64,000 bases of DNA, taken from NCBI GenBank assembly GCA_963585895.1, contig OY757916.1, forward strand, positions 21,537,060-21,601,059, in the 5' to 3' direction. A model generated the notes under the pieces. It was not told the origin of the DNA, did no database searches, and saw only the letters and a list, made by a program, of their open reading frames with translations. A program made the position numbers and the translations under genes. Shown piece by piece: positions 9,051 through 19,130 of this stretch. Numbering within the stretch: position 1 is the stretch's first letter; each line of letters begins with the position of its first letter. The DNA comes from Sepioteuthis lessoniana. Its lineage: Eukaryota > Mollusca > Cephalopoda > Myopsida > Loliginidae.

Positions 9051-9660
9051 GGTGGTCCAAACATAGTTGGACAGTAGATTTGTCTTTTATATTATATTAC
9101 AGTAACAGGCGAAAGGTATCTCGAAATTCTAAAGAATCAAGTTGTTTCACAGTTACAACAATAGTCTAATTCACATTATCTTTATTTCTAGCCAGATGGA
9201 GTCCCAGCAAATTATACAAGAGCAGTTTGAGTGTATCTTGATGAAACATTTCCTTAGAAATTCATTGACTGAAGAGGTTCAATTGATTTGCCAGCATGTT
9301 CACTTGATTTAACCCCAATGGATTTTTTCTTTTGGGGAGTACTCAAGGACGAAGTTTATTGTCGAAAAAAAAAAGAAGTGTCAGTGATTTGAAAAATAAC
9401 ATCTGAGATGCATTTCAAGAAATAAATGAACAAAGAGACTTGCGCTAAAATGTTTGTCGAAACTTGAGGGAGTAGAATTCACAGTTATGTAAATTGTGAT
9501 GGACAGCAGTTTGAGCACCTGTGTCGGTAAAATTTTTATGCTTTTGTATTATTGTTCACAATAAAATCTAATTGTCATCGTAATAATTGTATTAGTAAAT
9601 ATAATTGTATATGTGATCTCAAAATAAATGTATATGTCTCCAAACTTAAAAAACCGAACA
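9050..9660 (+). mobile_element. Tc1/mariner-superfamily remnant, different lineage
   Basis: Begins cagggtggtccaaacatag, an end sequence common to a lineage of IS630-Tc1-mariner elements. Broken frames then encode VYLDETFPRN and, across a frameshift, a block equivalent to PxDxTPMDFFFWG followed by VLKDEVY-like residues. That is the third catalytic-aspartate region. There are several stops, so it is dead. It differs from the AGTTTCCAGAC-ended mariners in ends and residues. Confidence 0.65.
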
Positions 9661-9844
9661 AAGCAAAACAAAAAAAAAATGACAATACTAAACAAAAGGG
9701 ATTTTTAGTATAGATATATAATCAATAAATGACTGATTTTAACGGCATGTCAACACGTCTTGGGTTATTTTATGCCAACATTTTCTAGTAGATGTTTCTT
9801 AATTTTTTTTTTACTGCAAGCACCCCTATTGATTACGATTGAGT

Positions 9845-10055
9845 TTTAAACATCTATTTGACCCATAGATAGGACCCTGACAGTTATTACTCTCCAAGTC
9901 TGAGTGGTCAGGAGAGTAACGCCAATGAAAGGGTACTCCACATTTCACAGATCTACAGAAGTGGAACCTCACCATCAGGTTTAGTTAGTGACATAGGAAA
10001 TGCACCCTATTTTGGGGGTTATTACCATTCCTTAGCCGGTACAGTCTGTGCATTC
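9845..10055 (-). mobile_element. Family D copy, antisense
   Basis: Marked by atttgacccatagataggac, gagtggtcaggagagtaacg, aaagggtactccacatttc and gtgacataggaaatgcaccc. Preceded at 9730-9790 by an antisense shared tail (aacggcatgtcaac, then ggttattttatgcc). Confidence 0.75.
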
Positions 10056-10113
10056 TATATATTCATAGTTCTTTATATATATATATATATATATATACGT
10101 GATGCCTTCAATA

Positions 10114-10994
10114 AGTTTCAAGAATTTTCTTGTACAGGCAATTAAAATTGTCCTAGACTCTTGAAAATTCAATATGTTATTGCTACACATCTTATAAGAT
10201 GACTGACCAATTTTTATGATCTCAAGTTCAAATGAATAGCTACAGCAGCAATTGGAATACACCCTACAAAAGCCTGATTGTCACAGCTGGTGAATTTAAC
10301 AAATGCAATCTTTAGAAGAACGATATGCAATAAAATTCTGTTTTAAACTTGGAAAAAATGCCATGCGTTGAAAGCTGGATCTACTGCTATGACCCAGAGA
10401 CCAAGACACAATTTCCAGCGGAAGCATGCTGGCTCTCCCAGACCCAAGAAGGCCAGACAGAGCAAATCCACCCACAAACTTTCGATGATCCCTTTTTTTT
10501 TTGACAGCACTGGCATGATCTACATGCACTGGGTTCCCACTGGACACACAGTCAACAAGGAATACTATGTTGAGGTTTTAAGGGAATTCAGGAAGAGATT
10601 CCGTCGGAAGAGGCCAGCACTCTTCAAATCGGGTCAGTGATATTTCCACCAGAACAATGCACCAGTCCACAACTCCATCCTTCTCACAGACTATTTTACC
10701 AAGATGGGCATCAAGACAGTTCCTCGCTCTCCCTATAGTCCAGACCTTGCTCTCTGTGACTTTTGGTTATTCCCTAAGCTCTGAGGCTGTCGTTATGAGA
10801 CGATTGAGGAGATGAAAGAGGCTGTGACGAAAGTCATTGACACAATCACTCAAGAAGACTTCCATGGGGTCTTCCAGAAGTTGTTGGAACGGTACAACAA
10901 GTGCATTGCAGCCGGCGGAGATTACTTCGAAGAGGACTAGAGTTTCATGTGTGTACTATCAATAAAAGTGCCCATACGAAAAAGTTTAGAAACT
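10114..10994 (+). mobile_element. Internally deleted mariner-type transposon, copy 2
   Basis: An 881-bp copy flanked by TA on both sides (10112-10113 and 10995-10996), the target duplication expected for mariners. Its 5' part matches copy 1 (agactcttgaaaattcaat, then cttataagatgactgac). Its deletion differs: the N-terminal helix-turn-helix coding region is missing and a longer catalytic part is kept. It therefore arose independently of copies 1 and 3. Confidence 0.9.
10357..10940 (+). pseudogene. Mariner transposase remnant, frameshifted
   Basis: Across two frames this encodes ESWIYCYDPET (the first catalytic-aspartate region), then blocks equivalent to HAGSPRPKKARQSKSTHK and DSTGMIYMHWVPTGHTVNKE. 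It continues as an open frame to FRRKRPALFKSGQ, stops, and goes on with AYSPDLA-type coding. The frame is broken near the AAGCATGC block, by the T-run at 10492-10502, and by the stop at 10640. This is more of the catalytic domain than in copies 1 or 3. Not functional. Confidence 0.8.
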
Positions 10995-11004
10995 TATTTA
11001 ATGA

Positions 11005-11283
11005 CCCAACGACTCCGCACGAGGAGGATGCAACATAGGGTCAATTGGTAAGCGAATTTAATAGGTTTGAATTAATTCCCCTTCTCCTCAACTAATTGTA
11101 ATAGAAAAGCTGAACAGCCTAACCTGGCATACTATTTAAGCATGGCTGGTGGGAGAATAGTTGGATTCATACCTTTCCCAACGATTTTAGTGCTATGCAA
11201 AATATGCAAACAGCCTTGTCCAGAATTTGAACTCGGATCGTCGTGTCCATTTCTAACAACGGCAACCATTACACCGCAAGCAG
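11005..11283 (-). mobile_element. SINE family C, antisense copy 1
   Basis: On the minus strand the head reads gtgtaatggttgccgttgtt, with a B-box-like gagttcaaattctgg. The body then has gggaaaggtatgaatccaac and gaaggggaattaattcaaac. Matches other C copies at 29828, 33338, 58876 and 61822. The tRNA-like 5' end abuts a TA run. Confidence 0.75.
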
Positions 11284-11397
<114 letters not shown>

Positions 11398-11401
11398 GAA
11401 T

Positions 11402-11453
11402 TAAAAGTCCTGAAGAAGGTTATCATAACCAAAACGTTTAACGTCGACTTTTA
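11402..11453 (+). ncRNA. Hammerhead-ribozyme-like motif with three closed stems
   Basis: Stem I is taaaagtc (11402-11409) with gactttta (11446-11453), eight perfect pairs. The core CTGAAGA is at 11410-11416 and fits CUGANGA. Stem II is ggtta/taacc (11418-11422 and 11426-11430) with a three-base loop and one extra A before it. The GAAA position reads aaaa (11431-11434). Stem III is cgt/acg around a tta loop. The predicted cut follows the C at 11445. The G-to-A change in GAAA would be expected to abolish cleavage. Architecture matches type I hammerheads with short stem III known in Penelope-like elements. Confidence 0.6.
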
Positions 11454-11535
11454 TAAAACATTCATCAACTTTTGGATTATTTTGTTTTTTTCTACTTTTC
11501 TTTATACTGTCAGATTTAATTTCCTTATTTACTTG

Positions 11536-11537
<2 letters not shown>

Positions 11538-11584
<47 letters not shown>

Positions 11585-11622
11585 TGAGAGAAAAAATGAA
11601 TATATATATATATATATATATG
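11538..11622. repeat. Compound (TA)n-(GA)n-(TA)n microsatellite
   Basis: TA runs on both sides of a 30-bp GA run, with minor interruptions at the centre. Confidence 0.95.
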
Positions 11623-11639
11623 CATACTTAATTTTTTTT

Positions 11640-11849
11640 TTAACAAATCGAAATTTATTTTCATTTAATAACAATATTTCTTGAGATAATTAAAATTTCG
11701 TCAATGTGTACCGTAATAATTTAGTGGAAAAATATAGATTACAAAATGATTTTATTTAAAATCGAAATAATAGAAAATTATATTTCTACTAGTGTCATCA
11801 CCATAGTTAAACACATAAAATTCAGTGAATTGCTTATTTATCAATTGTA
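11640..11849. other. Unassigned AT-rich spacer
   Basis: A/T-rich, no repeat family, frame or RNA recognised. Confidence 0.5.
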
Positions 11850-12290
11850 ACATAGGGTGCCACAAAATATACCTAACCATTTAATATATTAAGGATTTTT
11901 TTAATGAGACAAGCGCAATGGCGGTCATTTGGAACACGTCCTGTAAAAAGTACATCCTTTGGGCTGGAGATGTTAAATCAATTTTTTTTTATTAATTGTT
12001 ATTAGATAAGCTTCCAATACATGCTGACGTTTTTTAGTTTCTTGTCTCAGTAATAAATCATTATCATATTAATAGGTTGCATCTCTTTTGAGATAGTTTT
12101 GAATGATTTTGTCTCCAAATAAATACTGAGGCAAAATATTTTTCCTTCTCTTGTCCAAGGCATTGTGGTTGAGGATTAATTCTTGTTATAGTATACTATT
12201 TTCAAATTTGAAACAAAAATTAACACATTATTATTAGTAGAGTTATTAGCAGTCTCATGGGTCCCATGTATATTGAGACACCCTATATGA
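11850..12290. mobile_element. MITE-like element with inverted ends
   Basis: The left end reads catagggtgccac and the right end, reverse-complemented, atatagggtgtctc. Both are followed inward by aatatac (allowing small offsets). The 440-bp interior has no transposase coding. Ends of the form AGGGTG fit non-autonomous Tc1/mariner-type elements. Only one copy is in the window, so the boundaries rest on the inverted ends alone. Confidence 0.5.
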
Positions 12291-12399
12291 AACAAAATTT
12301 AACTTTTACTACGTCATACAATTATTTCTTATAAAGTTAAAAGAAAACTATGCTATCAGCAGTCCTTCACATTGATATTGAAACTTTACCCATGTCTAT

Positions 12400-12478
12400 A
12401 TAATGTCTATATAATATATATGTCTATATGTGTGTATAATATATGTAATATGTCTATATAATGCAGACTTAAAAACGT

Positions 12479-12512
<34 letters not shown>
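12400..12512. repeat. TCTATATA-rich run and (CA)n microsatellite
   Basis: Repeated tgtctatataat phrases, then 16 CA dinucleotides at 12481-12512. Confidence 0.9.
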
Positions 12513-12514
<2 letters not shown>

Positions 12515-12659
12515 GCATACACACATCCTCAAAAAACAAACAAACACATACTCACACAAAACAAACAAGCTAACATACACAAAAAAAATGCAGATGCATA
12601 CACATATGCACAAATACAAACATGAATACATACAGGCAAACACACCCACCCATCCACCT

Positions 12660-13210
12660 GATTTTTGGTTAGAGAGTTTCAATGTGGTAAAATTTGGTAA
12701 TAAATTATACCTAATAATACATATAAGGTATACTTATTTATGGACTGCTGGGTATTCATATTTTTTGTTTAGGGAGTTTCAATACTGTAGATTTTGGTCA
12801 TAAATAATACCTAATAATATACAAAAGAAGTGTACTTATTTTTGGACAGCTACATATTCATATTTTTGGTTAGAAAGTTTCAATGGTGGAAAAACCTGCT
12901 CATTGGTCTAGTGGGTAGAGTATTCACTAATGGTCCGGGAGACCTGGGTTCAATCCCAGGTCGCGTCATACCAAAGACTTTAAAAATGGTAGTTGATACC
13001 TCCCTGCTTAACACTCAGCAATATAAGGTACGTATCAAGGGTAAATTGGAGCAATCCAGGGAAAGGAGTAGTGCTCTCCCCTACAAATCAGTTGCCCTCG
13101 CCAACTTTACTTTACAATATATATATATATACAAGAGGTATATTTATTTATGGACTTCGACATGTTCATATTTTCGGCTGTAGAGTTTCTGTGTTGTTGA
13201 GTTCGGTAAT
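12660..13210. repeat. 101-bp tandem repeat, split by a SINE
   Basis: Phrases ggttagagagtttcaa, gtttagggagtttcaa and ggttagaaagtttcaa start at 12667, 12768 and 12869, spaced exactly 101 bases. A fourth, poorer copy (ctgtagagtttctg) appears near 13176, after a SINE B insertion. The unit also contains acctaataatac and tacttatttatggac. Confidence 0.85.
12896..13108 (+). mobile_element. SINE family B, copy 3
   Basis: The best-preserved B head in the window. It has an A-box-like tggtctagtgggtagag and a B-box ggttcaatccc, with the anticodon-arm equivalent between. The body has the standard ataccaaagactt and caatataaggtacg blocks. It interrupts the third copy of the 101-bp tandem repeat, so it is younger than that array. 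Confidence 0.9.
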
Positions 13211-13212
13211 AT

Positions 13213-13985
13213 TCATCATCATCATGTCATGCTGATAGCCGGGATTTCCCTAACTCTCTCTCTCCATTTGCCTCTCTCATCCATATCTTCCGCCAGGTCT
13301 TCTAGAGTACATCTTGTGTCCGTACAGAGCCGTTGTTGAAAAGTTCTAGCTGGTCGTCATACACTTGCACGTCCCCGTGAAAGGATCCACAGGAGAACGT
13401 CGCTTAGGAGTTTGTCCTAGCTCCTCCAGCAGTGTCCCGCATGTCTTGTTCGCTTAATTTGGATGGTCTTCGAGATGGCTGGTAAGTGGCCGTACAGCTG
13501 CTTATTTGTGGGATGTTGCTTCCTGGATTTGTTCAATATAGCTCGTAGCACCCTTGTGCAATTGCCGTCAAGCTTTTTCTCTATACGCTTTGTTAGGTGG
13601 TGCATACATACAGTAGTACGGGCACGACCGCTGCTTCGAAAAAAATGCGTTTTATTTTATCGGACAGGTTTAAAGACCGGACATTGGTATATTAGTGAGA
13701 GTGTTTTTCATTGACTCGGGAGACCTATGTTCAATCCCAGATCGAGTCATACCAAAGACTCAAAAAATGGTACTTGATGCCTCCTTGCTTAACACTCAGC
13801 ATTATAAGGTATGGATCAAAGGTAAAGGAGCAATCCAGGGAAAGGAATAGCGCCCTCTCTTACACCTTACTGTAGTAGCTATCCAAGAGGGAAACTTGGG
13901 GTCACCCTCGACTACGGTTGCCAACTTTACTTAATTATAACCGATAGCCAATCGATAGCTGTCCATGCCTTCGCTAGTCGCGTAT
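13213..13985 (-). mobile_element. LINE-alpha fragment containing a SINE B
   Basis: On the minus strand, 13985-13937 encodes an AKAWTAI-type block and 13660-13213 encodes TKRIEKKLDGNCTRVLRAIL through to the (GAT)n end at 13213. Between them lies a SINE B copy (13682-13931), so the LINE is the older element. Several stops and substitutions are present. Confidence 0.8.
13682..13931 (+). mobile_element. SINE family B, copy 4, nested in a LINE
   Basis: Head attggtatattagtgagag is diverged, but the B-box gttcaatcccag and body (gcctccttgcttaacac, attataaggtatggatcaa) are clear. Ends cggttgccaactttactt. Splits the LINE-alpha copy around it. Confidence 0.85.
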
Positions 13986-14446
13986 TGTTGTCATTTTCGG
14001 TTTATGATTAGGTGTTATTTATTACCAAATTCTACTGCACTGGAATTTCGTAAACAAATACCTGATGAAACAAAAAAATGGATCTGTACTTTGTTAGAAC
14101 ACTGAACAAATTTGCGATCATGAAAGCTAGAATCGACCCTAACTTAATGCAACTTGAACAATCCTGGATTATTTCGCTAAACAATTAAAAGAATTGGAAA
14201 TCAAAGAAATACTGAGTACAGATTTTATTCGTATTTCTGATTACAAAATTTCACGTATTCATTTACAAATTGGCTGGGATAAGGGGAGATCTTAGAAAGA
14301 AGAGAGACTGCAATGCTCTTGAATTTGGCTGAGAATACTATGAAATGTCCTTCGCCCCGTTATCGGAGCTTTAAACACGCTGACTATGTCTGCAACAGAA
14401 GAGTAAGATACTCCTCCTCCAAAACAGAAATGTCCTGATTTTGATT
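13986..14446. other. Unassigned segment
   Basis: No repeat family, frame over 60 codons or RNA structure was recognised here. Confidence 0.5.
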
Positions 14447-14640
14447 GGTTTGGTTTCTTTGTTTAATGACATATCAACCTTTGTAGGTTATTTAATGCCA
14501 AAGTCATTCTCCTAGGTGAACAGTAGTGGTACTATTTAACCCATAGCTGGGAGGATAAGGGGGTTCATACCTTTCCCAAGGGAATTTGGTTGAAAGTGAA
14601 CGTAATAGCGCGACTGGAGTATGCCTCATTTTGACTCTAA
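14447..14640 (-). mobile_element. SINE family A, antisense, head lost
   Basis: Tail (gacatatcaacctttgtagg, ttatttaatgcc) and middle (aacagtagtggtactattta, gctgggaggataagggggtt) are well kept. It stops at gcgcgactggagta, before the tRNA-like head, so the copy is 5'-truncated. Confidence 0.85.
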
Positions 14641-14714
14641 ACTACATCCGATATAGAGTACCTCTTAATTGCCGTTACACCAAGGTCCACTGTCTTTGAA
14701 TGGTCATAATTATA

Positions 14715-15090
14715 AGCTTTGGTTGGTTTGGGTTTTATGGCATCTCAACCATAGTTGGTTATTTAATGCCAAATTCATTTTTCTACATATAAACAGTTCT
14801 ATTTCAAACAATTCAGTTTAACATAAGTAAACAGTTTATTTCTATTTGACCCATAGATAGGACCCTATCAGATGCAACCACTCCATGCCAGAGTGGACCT
14901 GAGAGCGATGGCTATAAAAGGGTACTCTGCATTCCCCAAAGGTCCAGCATTACTGGAGCCTCACCATGTAATTGTTTAGTGTCATATGCAGGACACCCAT
15001 TCGGGTAGTCTTACCATTCCGCAGAGATGGAGTCAGTATATTATGCAGCCTCAGCCGACTGAGCCTTAATCATTTGGCTCCCATAGAATG
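14715..15090 (-). mobile_element. Family D copy, antisense, complete
   Basis: Runs from the antisense tail (gttttatggcatctcaacc, then gttatttaatgcc) through the internal module (acaattcagtttaacataag) to the body (agatgcaaccactccatgcc, ggtactctgcattcccc) and ends gcagcctcagccgactgag. One of the most complete D copies. Confidence 0.85.
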
Positions 15091-15227
15091 GTTAAACATA
15101 TTCTTTTAAAAATACTCGTATTTCATAGGACCGTGTGAAAAACAACACCACCAACAACAACAACCTTTAAGAAACAACGAGACAAAAATGTATATATAAG
15201 TGTAAAATCAACGGAATTCTTTTACCT

Positions 15228-15283
15228 TTAGGCATAAAATAACCCTTGAGAATTTGGCATGCTGTTAAAAATCAATCAGTCGA
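15228..15283 (+). repeat. Isolated C-type shared tail
   Basis: ggcataaaataacccttgag followed by ttggcatgctgttaaaaatc. ggcat can pair with atgcc, as in the other tails. The rest of the element upstream is not recognisable. Confidence 0.65.
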
Positions 15284-15287
15284 TAAT

Positions 15288-15518
15288 TGGTTTGGTTTCT
15301 TTGTTTAATAGCATATCAACCTTTGTAGGTTATTTAATGCCAAAGCCATTCTCCTAGAAGAACAGTAGTGGTACTATTTAACCAACTGCTGGGATGATAA
15401 GGGGGTTCATACCTTTCCCAAGGGTATTTGCCCGAAAGTGAATGTAATAGCGCGACTGGAGTACGAACTCGCTTCCCACGATTCCGCAGCTTTAACCATT
15501 ACACCACGAGGACACCTC
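15288..15518 (-). mobile_element. SINE family A, antisense, near complete
   Basis: All modules are present: tail, aacagtagtggtactattta, ggggttcatacctttccc, gcgcgactggagtacgaact (B-box side), and the head ccattacaccacgaggacac. The head on the minus strand begins gtcctcgtggtgtaatggtt, a tRNA-like 5' end with an A-box. Confidence 0.9.
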
Positions 15519-16100
15519 CTCTGTCGATAAGAAAAGCCCTGAATATTTTATATTATTTTCTATCACTGATGATTTTTTCGTAAAGTTCATGAAATTATTA
15601 TTTGACTTTATATAATAAGTATATAAGATTTTTTGCGATATATCAAGTGGCTGTAAGTCTCCTTCTCCCACTATATCTCTCTTTATTATTCTTGTTGATT
15701 TTTGGAGATTTTCGATTTTTCCTCCCATTTTAAAGTCTTCAAATCATTTTTGCAAAATGCTCTAGAACAGTTCCAGCTTTCCTACTAATGTTGGGTACAA
15801 TTGAAGTTTTCATGTTCGCGATTGTTTTTCAACAAAGTTTAGATTTTTTCTATTAATTTTCTTTCAATTTCACTCTGTAATTTATTTGAACAATAATAAC
15901 CAAAATCTAACAGATTTGTTTGTTTTTGTTTTCGACAAGATCTGTTCTGTGCTTATACATTTTTGTCGCGTGATTGAGTCCCAGTCGTTTGTACAGTTCC
16001 CAGTGGATCGCCGTTCCTTTCCAGTCATGTCTATTTCTATACTCCTTATAATCTAATTTGTCATATTTATTTATATGATTTACAGTATCCTGAATATAAC
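15519..16100. other. Unassigned AT-rich segment
   Basis: A 78-codon minus-strand frame (15492-15728) overlaps the SINE A head and matches nothing I know. Nothing else was recognised. Confidence 0.5.
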
Positions 16101-16104
16101 AATT

Positions 16105-16200
16105 TAGCCTTTTCTCTATGCGCTTCGTTTATGTCCAGGTGGAGCATCCATACAGTACTACTGACACAGCCACAGATTGGAAGAAATCCCGAAAATGAAA
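16105..16200 (-). mobile_element. LINE-alpha scrap
   Basis: On the minus strand it encodes pieces of the FFQ(A)AV, LLYGC and TKRxEKxL region of LINE-alpha reverse transcriptase (gcctttttctctatgcgctt, then gtggagcatccatacagtac on the plus strand). Both ends are truncated. Confidence 0.75.
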
Positions 16201-17171
16201 GTTCTGAAAGCGTGGTCAGATTAGTCCTTTCCCGGCCTATGGTTGAAAGGCTGAGAAAAGCTTGAACTATACGAGAATCGCTAAAATGAGGAAGCTAAGA
16301 CGATTTAATGTCTCAAGATAACACAGAGAAGTGTATATAAACAGGCTCGTGAAAGTAGAAGAAATGTAAAGAAACCGGCTCGCTAAAGTCGAAAGCGGTT
16401 ATAATCGTAGAAGAAAGAAAAAGTGTTGGCTTGCGAAGGCCCTGAAATTAAAAAACATATAGAAGCTGAGATGATTAGATGTTTTGTGTTGGCCTTGTAC
16501 CAGTCTCTCAAAAGAAGAACGAAGAAGGTAAAGATAATTAAATGCTTTGGGTTGGCTCTGTACCAGTTTCCTGAAAGCAGAACAAACAAGAAGTGGTTCA
16601 TCGAGGATTCTGCATCTCCCTCTGTGTGTATATCTTAGCCGTTCCTCGACTCTCTCCTTCACTCCACTACTTCGTACATTTCGTAATAAAAGGAAAAAAA
16701 AGAAACAGATTATATTTTTATATATTAAGAGTTTTGTTTGATTTTCCAGGTACACAATGGGCCTTCTAATTGATATGTCAGTGCCAACAGATAATAATAT
16801 AACAGTCAAAGAGTATTATAAATAAATTAAATAAAAAATCCCTGAAAACTAAAATGGAAAAAATGTGATACCTTAAAATTATTACCCTGCAAGTAACAGC
16901 AGGAATTCTGGGAATAATCAAGAAAAGAATAAATAAACTTATTGACGTGATACTTGGCAAACCCAACTTATATGAAATATAAAAAATTGCCCTCTGTTAG
17001 ACTGCTCATCTATTTATAAGAGTTCTCTCATTGTGAATAAAAAAGATAACCCATAAAAAAATAGCAAAAAAAAAAAAATAAATAAATTAAAAACTAAAAA
17101 AAAAAAAAAGAAATAATATCATCACTATTTTCTCAAAGAACCAGTAACGATTGAATCAACCGAAAGTAAAG

Positions 17172-17174
<3 letters not shown>
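16201..17174. other. Unassigned, with a degenerate tandem of about 66 bp
   Basis: 16330-16600 holds about four diverged copies of a unit with gttggccttgtaccag and gaaagcagaacaaa phrases. Frames here are short and repetitive on both strands, so no gene is called. The rest, including A-runs near 17070-17112, is unassigned. Confidence 0.45.

Positions 17175-17224
<50 letters not shown>
17175..17224. repeat. (AAT)n microsatellite at the head of the R4-type chain
   Basis: Sixteen AAT triplets. The first R4-type fragment begins at its right edge (aataatcgaatgg). Confidence 0.95.
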
Positions 17225-17225
<1 letters not shown>

Positions 17226-17716
17226 CGAATGGTATATGCACAACCCGGATCCTGTCCTAGAAAATGACTCGCATAAACTCCTATGGGACTTTAACATACA
17301 AACGGATCACCTAATCCCGGCCAGTAGACCAGACCTCATAATAATCAATAAAAGAAAGAGAATCTGCAAAATTGTTGACTTTGCTGTTCCGGTGGACCAT
17401 AGAATAAATCTGAAGGAAAGTGAAAAGAAGGATAAGTACCTCGACCTTGCTAGAGAATTAAAAAAACCGTAGAACATGAAAGTAACGATTGTGCCAATTG
17501 TGATTGGTGCGTTAGGCACAGTAACTAAAGGATTATTAAAGGGTCTGGAGGACTTGGAAGTTAGCGGACGGGTGGAGACTATCCAGACGACAGCATTGCT
17601 AAGGACGGTCAGAATACTGAGACGAGTCCTGGAGACTTGAGGAGACTTGCTGTCACTCAAACTCCAGTGAAAAAACATCAGCTAATACCGATGTGAAAAA
17701 CCTCTAGAGGAGTAAA
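17225..17716 (+). mobile_element. R4/Dong-type LINE 3' fragment 1
   Basis: 5'-truncated copy that starts within codons for MHNPDPVLEND and ends tctagaggagtaaagaataataat. It contains the restriction-like endonuclease region (see 17236-17472) and then VTIVPIVIGALGTVTKG, continuing to a block for TTALLRTVRILRRVLET. The last part is out of frame after a stop at 17470. It sits directly in TAA repeats on both sides. Confidence 0.85.
17236..17472 (+). pseudogene. R4-type LINE endonuclease region
   Basis: A 78-codon frame with SRPDLIIINKRKR and IVDFAVPVDHRINLKE. The PD...DFAVP spacing fits the PD-(D/E)XK restriction-like endonuclease found near the C-terminus of R2/R4-group retrotransposons, which nicks the target to prime reverse transcription. 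The usual VTI(V/I)PIVIGA C-terminal block follows after a TAG, so this copy is broken. Family recognised from motif pattern, not from a search. Confidence 0.75.
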
Positions 17717-17730
17717 GAATAATAATAATC

Positions 17731-18345
17731 GAATGCAGCAAATTAGCGCAGAAGGAATATACGACTACACATGATTGGGTCGGCAAAGTGATCCACTGGG
17801 AGATGTGCAAAAAATTTAATGTTAACCATAGGAACAAATGGTATATGCACAACCCAGCACCTGTCCTAGAAAATGACACATGTAAACTCCTATGGGACTT
17901 TGACATACACACGGATCACCTAATCTCGGCCAGAAGACCAGTCTTAATAATAATCAACAAAAAAAAAAAAAAAGAGAATTTGCAAAATTGTTGACTTTGC
18001 TGTCCAGGCTGACCACAGAATAAAACTAAAAGAATGTGAAAAGAAGGATCAGTACCTCGAACTTGCTAGGGAATTGAAAAAACTGTGGAACATCCAGGTG
18101 ACAATTATACCAATTGTAATTGGTGCGTTTGGAACAGTAACTAAATGATTACTAAAGGGACTGGAGGACTTGGAATTTGGCGGACTGGTGGAGACCATCC
18201 AAACGACAGCATTATTAAGAACGCCCAGAATAGTGTGAAGAGTCCTGGAGACTTGATGAGACTTGAGGAGACTTGATGTCACTCAGACTCTAGTGAAAAA
18301 CCATCAACTAAAGCTGATATGAAAAGCTCTAATGAGTAAATAATA
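17731..18345 (+). mobile_element. R4/Dong-type LINE 3' fragment 2
   Basis: Starts a little further upstream than fragment 1, at the C-terminal side of the zinc knuckle (gcagcaaattagcgcagaag). A frame from 17788 reads MIHWEMCKKF, PAPVLEND and ISARRPVLIIINKK, then breaks at an A-run (17960-17974). It ends ctctaatgagtaaataataa. A TAA spacer separates it from both neighbours. Confidence 0.85.
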
Positions 18346-18359
18346 ATAAGACCTGGAAA

Positions 18360-18614
18360 GTGGGGCCGACGGCTGGAGGAAGAAGCTTAGCTGAAATAAA
18401 GATCCAAAGAGGTGTTTTCCGAGGAGATGCACTATCACCCTTACTATTCATAATAGCCATGATACCACTTAACCACGTACTCAGAAAAGGCACAGCCGGA
18501 TACAAACTTAGCAGATCGCAAGAAAAGATCAATCACCTAATGTACATGGATGACATCAAACTATTTGCAAAAAATGAAAAAAGAAAAACTGGAAACCCTC
18601 ATACACGCAGTTAG
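18360..18614 (+). pseudogene. R4-type LINE reverse-transcriptase core with YMDD
   Basis: The 84-codon frame contains VFRGDALSPLLFIIAMIPLN and LMYMDDIKLFAKN. YMDD is the catalytic aspartate pair of the palm, and the QRG(V)FRGD(A)LSPLLF block is RT motif 4-type sequence of non-LTR elements. The frame ends soon after, where the copy is rearranged. It cannot make a complete polymerase. Confidence 0.85.
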
Positions 18615-18923
18615 AATTACACCCCAGAGACGACATTGACTATATGTATTTAGAAAAGAGGGAGGAAGAGGACTTGCCAGCATCAAAGACAGCGTTGACG
18701 CATCGATACAACGGCTCGAAGACTACCTAGAAAAGCACGAACGATGACTGATTACAGCCATCAGAAAAGATACAGACAACACGACAGACGATAAAATGAC
18801 AATAACTAGAAAACAAAAATTGGAAAAAAACAACAACACTATGGCCGCTTTAAACGACTTATAAACACTATTTCACACGAGAAAACGTGGACCTAGCTAA
18901 GAAATGGTAATCTTAAAAGAGAA

Positions 18924-19130
18924 ATGGAATCTCTCCTAATAGCAGCACATGACAACGCCATAAGAACCAACCATATCAAAGCTAGAATAGACAAGACTCA
19001 ACAAAATAGCAAATGTAGACTATGTGGTGACAGACACGAAACGATCAATCACATAATAAGTGAATGCTGCAAATTAGCACAGAGGGAGTATAAGACGAGA
19101 CGCGACTGGGTCGACAAAGCGTTCCATTAG
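18924..19130 (+). pseudogene. R4-type LINE zinc-knuckle region
   Basis: A 68-codon frame with IKARIDKTQQNSKCRLCGDR, then HETINHIISEC. The CX2C...HX4C spacing makes a CCHC zinc knuckle, which in R2/R4-group elements precedes the endonuclease domain. It ends at a TAG where neighbouring copies continue into WEMCKKF. Confidence 0.8.

Noticed and set aside
16399..16809. A 136-codon minus-strand frame in unassigned DNA
   Set aside because: It spans a degenerate 66-bp tandem, has competing frames on the other strand, and shows no domain.
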